A DNA stretch of 19,259 bases from Fusobacteriota bacterium (GTDB lineage Bacteria; Fusobacteriota; Fusobacteriia; Bac17; JAEWOZ01), in NCBI GenBank assembly GCA_023399505.1, contig JAEWOZ010000029.1, positions 1 to 19,259 on the forward strand, in the 5' to 3' direction. The position numbers and the translations under genes were made by a program. The first letter of the stretch is position 1. Every line of letters starts with the position of its first letter. The notes under the pieces were generated by a model. The model worked only from the letters and a program-made list of their open reading frames with translations. It was not told the DNA's origin and did no database searches. Of the stretch, positions 7,083-13,123 are shown one piece after another.

Positions 7083-7547
7083 CTATAAACTTCTAATTTT
7101 TACTAATTCCTCAATAAATTTCTGTTTATAATTTCCTGTTATTTTGAAAGTAAGTTCTCTCTCCTCATCATTTGAATATTCAAAAAAAATTTTCATATGG
7201 TTTGAAGGTAAAAATTTTTCTAAATTTTCAGGCCATTCTATTATAACTAAAGAATTAGTTAAAAATTCTTCTATTCCTATATCGTCTTGCATAGATAATC
7301 TATATGCATCAATATGCTTAATGACCATATTACTTGAAGAATATTCGTTTATAAGTGTAAATGTAGGACTACTTACTTTTTCTTCAATATTTAAAGCTTT
7401 AACTAAAAAAGAGGTAAATGTTGTTTTACCTGCTCCTAAATTTCCATATAAAGCTAAGCAATCTCCTTCTTTGAGATATTTAGACAATACATTTGCTATT
7501 TCCTTTAACCTATTTAAATTCACTTTAAAAACTAATTTATCCTGCAT
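7083..7547 (-). CDS. tsaE: tRNA threonylcarbamoyladenosine biosynthesis ATPase TsaE
   Basis: A small P-loop ATPase (154 aa, a normal length) that works with TsaB and TsaD in t6A formation. Walker A is GNLGAGKTT at residues 35-43, followed by the family motifs VSSPTFTLINEY, HIDAYRL and VIIEWPENL. The ATG at 7547 overlaps the last 11 bases of the broken lipoprotein gene. AAGG seven bases upstream is inside that gene, which implies translational coupling or at least read-through of the same transcript. The transcript itself should be unaffected by the stop codon in the upstream gene, although translation arriving from upstream may be reduced. Confidence 0.95.
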   Translation of the reverse strand: MQDKLVFKVNLNRLKEIANVLSKYLKEGDCLALYGNLGAGKTTFTSFLVKALNIEEKVSSPTFTLINEYSSSNMVIKHIDAYRLSMQDDIGIEEFLTNSLVIIEWPENLEKFLPSNHMKIFFEYSNDEERELTFKITGNYKQKFIEELVKIRSL

Positions 7548-7968
7548 TAAAGTGCCTTACGTTTTCAGCTGTAATTATATTACTAATAGAAGAAATGTCT
7601 AATGACATTACTAACTTGCAATTATCTTCTTGTGTCCATTCTCTGTTAATAATTTCAGCATTCGAAAAAATTATTTCATCTATTTCATATTTTAACGAGT
7701 TACTATTTAGGTAGTTATTTAATTCAATAGTTCCTACTCTAAATGAGTATATTTTATTTCTAAATTCTTCTAAAGCTTTACGCTTTGCATCTTCTAAGGA
7801 ATCTAGACGTCTTTTCATTTTCTCCAAAGAATCTGAAGGTTAACCTATTACAGTTACTTGAATTAAATTCTCTTCTCTAGAGAGAGCATATTTTTCAAAT
7901 AAATTTTCCTTTTTAATTTTGTAATGATAACAAGACAAAAGTAAAAGGAACAGGCCTATCTTTTTCAT
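7537..7968 (-). pseudogene. LPP20-like lipoprotein gene interrupted by one in-frame TAA
   Basis: Starting at ATG 7968 the frame reads MKKIGLFLLLLSC (signal with lipobox LLSC, Cys13). It runs on through LSREENLIQVTVIG, hits TAA at codon 43 (7840-7842), then continues in the same frame for 100 codons (PSDSLEKMKRRLDSLEDAKR and on) to the stop at 7537. Both halves make sense as one 143-residue lipoprotein. A central VTVIG(x)P and a following helix with Ala-rich positions are reminiscent of the LPP20/FlgP-like family (moderate confidence). A single base change (for example CAA to TAA) would explain the break. The stop is centred in the palindrome AGGTTAACCT. GGAG lies close before an ATG at 7818, so the second part might be made by reinitiation without the signal. 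A sequencing error or real read-through are alternatives. Confidence 0.75.
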
Positions 7969-7975
7969 CTCTTAT

Positions 7976-8191
7976 TTATTTTGTTTGGGTTTGATACTTT
8001 TTATTGAATTTTTCAATTCTTCCTGTTTCGTCCACAAATTTTCTCTTGCCAGTGTATGCTGGATGACATTTGGAACATATACTTACTGCGATTGATTTAC
8101 CTTTTGAATATGTTGAATGTGTTTTGAATGAATTACCACATGCACAACTAACTTCTAATTCTTGATAATTTGGATGTATATTCTTACGCAT
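7976..8191 (-). CDS. rpmE: 50S ribosomal protein L31, zinc-binding type
   Basis: A 71-residue protein beginning [20 protein letters not shown], with the four-cysteine pattern CAC near residue 16 and CSKCHP near residue 39. This is the C+ form that depends on zinc. The C-terminal [20 protein letters not shown] is typical. GAGGTGA lies four bases before the ATG. It is the first gene of the operon that runs to radA, and its stop is 7 bases from the start of the broken lipoprotein gene. Confidence 0.97.
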   Translation of the reverse strand: MRKNIHPNYQELEVSCACGNSFKTHSTYSKGKSIAVSICSKCHPAYTGKRKFVDETGRIEKFNKKYQTQTK

Positions 8192-8228
8192 TTATTCACC
8201 TCGTGTTATTTTTTTTCAATAGTAATAA

Positions 8229-8258
8229 ATTATATCATACAAGTTTTACCTTTTTCAA
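8229..8258 (-). promoter_or_regulatory. Strong promoter of the rpmE-radA operon
   Basis: On the minus strand TTGAAA (8253-8258), an 18-base spacer, and a consensus TATAAT (8229-8234) with TGA forming an extended -10. The implied start is near 8222, about 30 bases before the rpmE ATG. No other clear promoter was seen down to radA. Confidence 0.8.
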
Positions 8259-8287
8259 TAAAATCTATAGAATATAATAAATATTTA

Positions 8288-8296
8288 TGCTAAAAT
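8288..8296 (+). promoter_or_regulatory. Extended -10 upstream of glmU
   Basis: TGC followed by TAAAAT (8291-8296), about 30 bases before the glmU ATG. No convincing -35 lies 17-18 bases upstream, so the extended -10 would carry most of the recognition. Divergent from the rpmE promoter. Confidence 0.5.
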
Positions 8297-8325
8297 TTGA
8301 AAAAATATTTAAGAAATGAGAATAA

Positions 8326-9645
8326 ATGAAATTTTTATCTATAGTTTTAGCAGCTGGTAAAGGTACACGGCTGGGAGAAAAGCTTAAATTAACCAGAGAG
8401 GTAAATGGTATCCCTATAATTGAACGTGTCGTAAATATTTTAAAAGAAACTAATTTAAAAACTCTTTTAATCTTAGGACATAAAAAAGAAGAAGTACTAA
8501 ATATAGTAAAAGAAGATTATGTAGTTCAAGAAGAGCAAAAAGGTACAGCTCATGCCCTTATGCAAGCAAAATCGTTCTTCAAAGAATATGATTACATTTT
8601 AGTTCTACCAGGAGATGCACCTCTCATAGAAAAAGAAGTTCTGGTCTCCCTTATAAATAAACATATAGAATCTAAAGCTGATGCTACTATTCTAACAACT
8701 TATACAAATAATCCTAAAGGTTATGGAAGAATTGTTAAGATAAATGGTAATTTTAAAGAGATAGTAGAAGAAAAAAATTGTGATGATAAATTAAAAAAAA
8801 TAAAAGAGATCAACTCAGGTATATATTGTTTCAATTCCTCATCTTTAGAAAATAATCTAAATAAAATTAAACAGAAACATGAATACCTTTTAACTGACAT
8901 TTTTCAAATTATATTAGAAAATGGTGGTTTAGTTGAGACATTAAAAACATCTTTCTCATTTTGCCAAGGGATTAATACCTTACCTGAATTAATAAAAGCC
9001 TCAAATATATTAAGAGAGAGAAAAATCAAATATTTAATAAATAAGGGTGTAGAAATATTAGATCCTAAAAATAGTTATATAGATGAAAAAAGTACCATAG
9101 AAAATGGTTCAATAATTTATCCTAATGTAACAATTGAAAACAGCTATATTTCAACAAATAGCTGTGTAAGAGGAAACACAAGAATAAAAAACTCTTTTAT
9201 AGAATCAAATGTAGAAATAGAAAGTTCTCTAATTACTAATTCCAAAATAAAAAAAGGAACTAAAGTTGGACCTTTTGCTCATATTAGAGGTAACTCTTCT
9301 ATAGATGAGAATTGTAGAATAGGAAATTTTGTAGAAATTGCTCGTTCAAATGTAGGAAAAGAAGTTAAAATTGCTCATATGTCATATATAGGGGACAGTG
9401 AAATAGAGAGAGAAGTCAATATAGGGGCAGGTGTAATTACTTGCAACTATGATGGAAAAAATAAACATAAGACTTTAATAAGAGAAAAAGCTTTTATAGG
9501 AAGTAATTCAAACTTAATTGCACCTGTTGAGATAGGTAAAAAAGCGTTTATAGCTGCAGGGGCTACTGTAACAAAAAATGTTGAAAATGAATTAATATAT
9601 ATTTCTAAAAAGGAAACTTTAATTAAAAAGAGAGAAGATGAATAA
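8326..9645 (+). CDS. glmU: Bifunctional GlmU: GlcN-1-P acetyltransferase / GlcNAc-1-P uridyltransferase
   Basis: Makes UDP-GlcNAc for peptidoglycan and other glycans. N-terminal uridyltransferase: LAAGKGTR, EQKGTAHAL, LPGDAPLI, GYGRI, EINSGIY and EYLLTDIF. C-terminal left-handed beta-helix acetyltransferase: GPFAHIRG, the catalytic-His region KIAHMSYIGD, NIGAGVITCNYDG and GSNSNLIAPVEIG. At 439 aa it is 10-20 residues short of most homologues, mainly at the C-terminus. Oddity: the usual LPKVLH stretch after GTR reads EKLKLTREVNG, one residue shorter and without the proline, while a lysine can still be aligned. The Shine-Dalgarno is weak (GAG five bases upstream). trmB overlaps its end by 8 bp, indicating coupling. 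Confidence 0.94.
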   Translation: MKFLSIVLAAGKGTRLGEKLKLTREVNGIPIIERVVNILKETNLKTLLILGHKKEEVLNIVKEDYVVQEEQKGTAHALMQAKSFFKEYDYILVLPGDAPLIEKEVLVSLINKHIESKADATILTTYTNNPKGYGRIVKINGNFKEIVEEKNCDDKLKKIKEINSGIYCFNSSSLENNLNKIKQKHEYLLTDIFQIILENGGLVETLKTSFSFCQGINTLPELIKASNILRERKIKYLINKGVEILDPKNSYIDEKSTIENGSIIYPNVTIENSYISTNSCVRGNTRIKNSFIESNVEIESSLITNSKIKKGTKVGPFAHIRGNSSIDENCRIGNFVEIARSNVGKEVKIAHMSYIGDSEIEREVNIGAGVITCNYDGKNKHKTLIREKAFIGSNSNLIAPVEIGKKAFIAAGATVTKNVENELIYISKKETLIKKREDE

Positions 9646-10315
9646 ATTAGATAAAAAAGTTAAAATTTTATTAGATAAGAAAACTATTAACCCATATAAA
9701 GAGATAATAGAAGAGTTTGAATCTATTATTAGAGATAAAAATGAAATATTCAGCCTTAAAGGTAAGTGGAATGAAAAGTTTAATAATAAGAATCAAATAA
9801 ATTTAGAAATAGGATGTGGTTCTGGTAATTTTCTTCAAAAACAGGCTTTAAATAACCCTAATGAAAATTTTATAGGTATAGAGATAAGATTTAAAAGAAT
9901 AGTTAAATCTGCTAATAAAGCTGATAATTTAAAAAACATTATATTTGTACAAAATAGAGCAGAAGATATTGATAAAATTTTCAACAATGAAGAAATTGAA
10001 AAGATTCATATATATTTCCCAGATCCATGGCCTAAGAAGAGGCATCTTAAAAATAAATTATTAAATAACAGCTTTTTTGAAAAAATTTATAAAATATTAA
10101 AGAGTGAAGGAATAATACTTATCAAAACAGACCATAAGGAATATTATAAAGAAGTTTTAGAAACTCTTAAGAATTTTGAAAACTTTATAATACTAGAAAA
10201 TGATGAAAATTATTATTTTAATAAAGAGCTAGAAGAATCAGCTACCGAGTTTGAACAAATGTTCTACCATAAGAAACAAAATATTTATTTTATCAAAATA
10301 AAAAAGAGAGCTTAA
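9638..10315 (+). CDS. trmB: tRNA (guanine-46-N7)-methyltransferase
   Basis: Methylates G46 in the variable loop of tRNAs with S-adenosylmethionine. The SAM motif is LEIGCGSGNF, then GIEIRFKRI. The TrmB hallmark IYFPDPWPKKRHLKNKLLN, the KTDHKEYY segment and the C-terminal TEFEQMFYHKKQNIYFI are all present. At 225 aa the length is normal, with a charged N-terminal extension of about 60 residues. Its ATG overlaps the end of glmU by 8 bp. The bidirectional terminator follows at once and begins inside its last codons. Confidence 0.96.
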   Translation: MNKLDKKVKILLDKKTINPYKEIIEEFESIIRDKNEIFSLKGKWNEKFNNKNQINLEIGCGSGNFLQKQALNNPNENFIGIEIRFKRIVKSANKADNLKNIIFVQNRAEDIDKIFNNEEIEKIHIYFPDPWPKKRHLKNKLLNNSFFEKIYKILKSEGIILIKTDHKEYYKEVLETLKNFENFIILENDENYYFNKELEESATEFEQMFYHKKQNIYFIKIKKRA

Positions 10316-10330
10316 ACACTCTCTTTTTTT
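10299..10330. terminator. Bidirectional intrinsic terminator between trmB and a lipoprotein gene
   Basis: Stem AAAAAGAGAG (10301-10310) pairs with CTCTCTTTTT (10319-10328) around an 8-base loop. On the plus strand a T run follows the stem, and on the minus strand the A tract gives the T run. It overlaps the last codons and stop of trmB and ends 8 bases before the stop of the convergent lipoprotein gene. Confidence 0.85.
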
Positions 10331-10337
10331 ATAAATT

Positions 10338-11444
10338 TTAGTCTAGGTTTTTAATTTTGCTTTCATCTTCCTGTGAAGATTCTAAATCTTCTTTTTCATT
10401 ATCATCTATTTGAGAATCTGAGAAATTCGATCTACGACCAATTATTTTACCAAGTGTAGACGAAGTTAAAGATGATCCTCGTGCTGTGTGTTTAAAAAGA
10501 TCAGCATATTTTTGACCCTCTAAAGGATTCATTAAATCATCATTGTTATTTACTTGATTGTATAGTAATTCATTATTTATATAGCTATCATTTAAAGTAG
10601 AAGAGCTTATTCCCCATTCTATATTTTCTCTTTGGATAGTTGATTCAGTAAGATCTTCTTTAGGCTCTTGAACTAAGCTTTGATTAACATTTTCTAACAT
10701 AGAGTTAACTGTAAGAGATTCAGCTATTGGAGATTGATGAAATACCGGTTGTTTGTATTCATTTATTTTTTCTTCTATTTCAGATAAACTTAGTGACTTT
10801 CTTGTCTCAATTGCTTTTTTGAAAGGATTTTCAGTTTTTTGAGAATCTTGTTTAGCTTGAGTAACTTTAGCATCTATTTCAGAGGAAGTAAGGGAAGAAA
10901 CAGTTTTTTGAACTAACTCTTCTTTTAAAGATGTTTTAATTTGGATTACTTCTTCATCAACTTCTCTCTTTAAATCTTCAGAAGTTAAAAACTCTTTAGC
11001 TTTTTCTTCTTTAAGCTTCTTTTCAAATTCTTCTTGAGATAACTTTTCTTTTAATTTCTCTTTTTCTTCAATCCCTTGTTTTTGATTCTCTTCCTGAGCT
11101 TCATTAGATATTCTTTTTTCTTTAACTTTTAGTGCTATCTCTTCTAATCTTTTAAGCTCATCTTCGGCTTCTTTTTTAATTTTCTCTTCCTTAATTTTCT
11201 TTTTAACTTCTTCTTGAGCTAATTGTTCTTTTAATACTTCCTTAGCTTTTTCAATTACTTTTTCTGTTTTGGTATCTTCTTCTATTTCTTGAACCTTTTC
11301 TTTTAACATTTTTAATTCTTCTTCTAATCTTTTTTTTGATACGTCTTTAGATTGTAAGTTATTATTAGTACTTTTAATAGAATCTTTAGCGCCAGAGCAA
11401 CTAATAAATGTTGCTAAAAATAGATAAAATAATTTGGATTTCAT
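10338..11444 (-). CDS. Repeat-containing coiled-coil lipoprotein, 368 aa, unknown function
   Basis: Family not recognised. The N-terminus MKSKLFYLFLATFISC has a hydrophobic core and Cys16 after FIS, a relaxed lipobox. Residues about 35-180 are almost entirely Lys/Glu-rich helix, a likely coiled coil. A 13-residue motif, L-[AST]-x-[ES]-[ED]-hydrophobic-x-x-[KR]-hydrophobic, recurs at about 75, 135, 153, 185 and 218. A looser echo (SSLTSSTLGKII) occurs near 323. The C-terminal third is Ser/Asn-rich and probably unstructured. AAGGAG lies five bases before the ATG, a strong site, and a good promoter is at 11477-11505. It ends at the bidirectional terminator. A cell-envelope spacer or surface protein is a guess from composition only. 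Confidence 0.85.
   Translation of the reverse strand: MKSKLFYLFLATFISCSGAKDSIKSTNNNLQSKDVSKKRLEEELKMLKEKVQEIEEDTKTEKVIEKAKEVLKEQLAQEEVKKKIKEEKIKKEAEDELKRLEEIALKVKEKRISNEAQEENQKQGIEEKEKLKEKLSQEEFEKKLKEEKAKEFLTSEDLKREVDEEVIQIKTSLKEELVQKTVSSLTSSEIDAKVTQAKQDSQKTENPFKKAIETRKSLSLSEIEEKINEYKQPVFHQSPIAESLTVNSMLENVNQSLVQEPKEDLTESTIQRENIEWGISSSTLNDSYINNELLYNQVNNNDDLMNPLEGQKYADLFKHTARGSSLTSSTLGKIIGRRSNFSDSQIDDNEKEDLESSQEDESKIKNLD
11001..11235 (-). repeat. Pair of 55-bp direct repeats, 180 bp apart, inside the lipoprotein gene
   Basis: Bases 11001-11055 and 11181-11235 match at 46 of 55 positions by eye, exactly 180 bp (60 codons) apart and in the same frame. They encode the LAQEEVKKKIKEE and LSQEEFEKKLKEE copies of the protein repeat with the preceding LKE(Q/K). 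This points to internal duplication of about 60 codons followed by divergence. Confidence 0.7.
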
Positions 11445-11476
11445 TTCTGCTCCTTTGATATTCTGTTGATAGCATC

Positions 11477-11505
11477 ATTTTACTTTAATTCCAATTATAA
11501 GTCAA
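11477..11505 (-). promoter_or_regulatory. Promoter of the repeat-containing lipoprotein gene
   Basis: On the minus strand TTGACT (11500-11505), a 17-base spacer and TAAAAT (11477-11482), just after the ftsL stop at 11510. The leader to the ATG at 11444 is about 25 bases. It lets the lipoprotein be made apart from rsmH-ftsL. Confidence 0.75.
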
Positions 11506-11509
11506 TACT

Positions 11510-11815
11510 CTATTTTAATTTGAAATACTTGACTTCATTTGGATATGACATACCTAGTTCTTCTTTAGCTTTTTTTTCTATTTGAGAAAGCTCCGAATTT
11601 TTAATATATCTATTTCTAGCTTCAGCTTGTTGAATAGAAACTTTTTTTTTCTCATTTTCTAGATCTTTAATAAAAAGTAATTTTTTTGTTCTTGAAACAA
11701 CTAAATGAATATAAATTATGCCTAAAATTAGAAAAGAAAATGCTAAAATTAGAAAATTTCTAAATATCTTTCTTTTTTCTAATAATTCTCTGCTATCACT
11801 TTTAGGGTTTCTCAT
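11510..11815 (-). CDS. ftsL: FtsL-like cell division protein
   Basis: A 101-residue bitopic membrane protein. It has a short basic cytoplasmic start, one membrane segment at about residues 19-41, then an extracytoplasmic coiled coil (about 43-80) and the ending AKEELGMSYPNEVKYFKL. That ending matches the (A/R)xELGMxxPxE pattern of FtsL/DivIC proteins. FtsL links FtsB and FtsQ to the FtsWI septal synthase. Sequence alone does not separate FtsL from FtsB/DivIC, but its place directly after rsmH, with a 4-bp overlap (ATGA), favours FtsL. The next genes of the usual cluster (ftsI, mur genes) are not present; a lipoprotein gene follows. Confidence 0.75.
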   Translation of the reverse strand: MRNPKSDSRELLEKRKIFRNFLILAFSFLILGIIYIHLVVSRTKKLLFIKDLENEKKKVSIQQAEARNRYIKNSELSQIEKKAKEELGMSYPNEVKYFKLK

Positions 11816-12681
11816 TTATTTCTCTCAATTACTCTTAATTTAGCAGAAGCTGCTCTACTATTATCATTAGTCTCTTCTTTTGTAGCTATTATAGGTTTTT
11901 TATTAATTAATTGGTAACCTTTTTCTAAATATTCTTTAAAAGTATTTTTTACTATTCTATCTTCTAGTGAATGAAAAGTTATAACAGCTAATCTTCCTCT
12001 GTTTTTCAACAAATTTAAAGATTTTTCAAGAGCTATTTTTAAGAAATTTAGTTCTTGATTTACCTCTATCCTTAAAGCTTGAAAAACTCTTTTTAAAAAA
12101 GATAAATTAGAGCCCTTAACTGCTCTTCTTATAATTGAGGCAAGCTGAAAAGTAGTTTCGATTTTATTTCTTTTACGTTCCTCTATAATATATTTTGATA
12201 TTTTTCTTGAAAATCTCTCTTCACCATATTCAAAAATTATATTAGCTAGTTTTTCTTCTTCATAGTTGTTTACTATTTCATAAGCTGTTAGACTATTTTC
12301 TCTATTCATTCTCATATCTAGCTTAGCATCATGCATATAAGAAAAGCCTCTTTCAGGTTGATCAATCTGCCAAGAAGAGAGCCCTATGTCCATTAATATT
12401 CCATCTACTTTGTTAATTTCTAGTAAATAGAGAATTACATCTATATTTACAAAATTATCTTGAATTATATTCACTCTTGAGTCATCTTTTAGATATTTAG
12501 AATAATTTAAAGCTTCTATATCTTGATCAAGACATATTAATTTTCCTTTTTCACCTAAAATTTTTAAAATAGCTGAAGAATGCCCTCCTCCACCCAAAGT
12601 AGCATCAACATAAGCTCCATTTTTATTAATTACTAAATGATCTAAAGCTTCCTTAAGAAGAACTGGTTTATGATAAAACAA
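11812..12681 (-). CDS. rsmH: 16S rRNA (cytosine-1402-N4)-methyltransferase
   Basis: Methylates C1402 in the ribosomal P site (formerly mraW). Motifs in order: FYHKPVLLKEAL at the N-terminus, SAM-binding VDATLGGGGHS, CLDQD, ILMDIGLSSWQID, RGFSY with LDMRMN, and GRLAVITFHSLEDRIVKNTF. The chosen start is a TTG at 12681 with GAGG five bases ahead, which gives LFYHKPV and 289 aa. An ATG at 12747 in frame would add 22 residues with no homology, and its extension contains the promoter at 12711-12739. mraZ, which often precedes it, is replaced by a lipoprotein gene. ftsL follows with a 4-bp overlap. Confidence 0.93.
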   Translation of the reverse strand: MFYHKPVLLKEALDHLVINKNGAYVDATLGGGGHSSAILKILGEKGKLICLDQDIEALNYSKYLKDDSRVNIIQDNFVNIDVILYLLEINKVDGILMDIGLSSWQIDQPERGFSYMHDAKLDMRMNRENSLTAYEIVNNYEEEKLANIIFEYGEERFSRKISKYIIEERKRNKIETTFQLASIIRRAVKGSNLSFLKRVFQALRIEVNQELNFLKIALEKSLNLLKNRGRLAVITFHSLEDRIVKNTFKEYLEKGYQLINKKPIIATKEETNDNSRAASAKLRVIERNK

Positions 12682-12710
12682 TTTTACCTCTTTTAATATA
12701 TTTAAATTAA

Positions 12711-12739
12711 AGTATATCAAAGCTTCTTTTTTTATACAA
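12711..12739 (-). promoter_or_regulatory. Promoter of rsmH-ftsL
   Basis: On the minus strand TTGTAT (12734-12739), a 17-base spacer and TATACT (12711-12716) with TGA as an extended -10. The implied start, near 12704, is about 23 bases before the TTG start of rsmH. It supports that start over the upstream ATG. Confidence 0.65.
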
Positions 12740-12766
12740 CTAAACAAAAAGAGCTAATAAGAATAT

Positions 12767-13051
12767 CTAATTCTTTTCCTGCTCTTCTTCCTCTTTAATG
12801 CTTTTTAATCTATTTGAAAGTTTTTCAATCTCTTCAGTTTCTTTTAAAATTTGCTTCAATTGTTCTAATCTATTTATTCTTGTTAATTGAATATTTCCAA
12901 AATCTACATATGATTCTTTTACTTTATTTATATCCTTTTTCATTTGTTCTAAAGTTTTCTGTATATCTTTCAATTCTCTTAGTTGCTTACTTTCAGAAGT
13001 TTCTTTTAAACAACTTATAAAAAAAAACATTAAAAGCAATATGCTCCTCAT
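12767..13051 (-). CDS. Small coiled-coil lipoprotein, 94 aa, unknown function
   Basis: Not recognised. MRSILLLMFFFISC is a short signal with Cys14 after FIS, the same relaxed lipobox ending as in the other two larger lipoproteins here. The mature part (residues 15-94) is a near-continuous charged helix with Leu/Ile heptads, like a small Lpp-type or coiled-coil lipoprotein, and it ends in a Glu-rich tail. GGGGAG lies seven bases before the ATG, and a good promoter is at 13084-13112. It stands 85 bases before rsmH, at the site mraZ often holds, but shows no likeness to MraZ. Confidence 0.78.
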   Translation of the reverse strand: MRSILLLMFFFISCLKETSESKQLRELKDIQKTLEQMKKDINKVKESYVDFGNIQLTRINRLEQLKQILKETEEIEKLSNRLKSIKEEEEQEKN

Positions 13052-13083
13052 GATTAGACTCCCCTTTCAACCTATTTATATCA

Positions 13084-13112
13084 AGTATAAATTGAAATGA
13101 GTCATTTTGCAA
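13084..13112 (-). promoter_or_regulatory. Promoter of the small lipoprotein gene
   Basis: On the minus strand TTGCAA (13107-13112), a 17-base spacer and TATACT (13084-13089). It lies right after the polA stop; no terminator was seen after polA, so read-through from polA is also possible. Confidence 0.7.
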
Positions 13113-13123
13113 ATAAAGTTATA

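Noticed and set aside
7144..7602. Plus-strand 152-codon frame opposite tsaE
   Set aside because: tsaE is certain from its motifs; the frame has Ser/Phe/Lys-rich shadow composition.
12682..12747. ATG at 12747 as start of rsmH
   Set aside because: The extension has no homology to the family and contains the promoter at 12711-12739; the TTG at 12681 has GAGG at the right distance and gives the normal N-terminus.
12745..12785. AAGAAT-TAGAT-ATTCTT hairpin after the small lipoprotein gene as a terminator
   Set aside because: Only 6 bp, and the T run is displaced by about ten bases.
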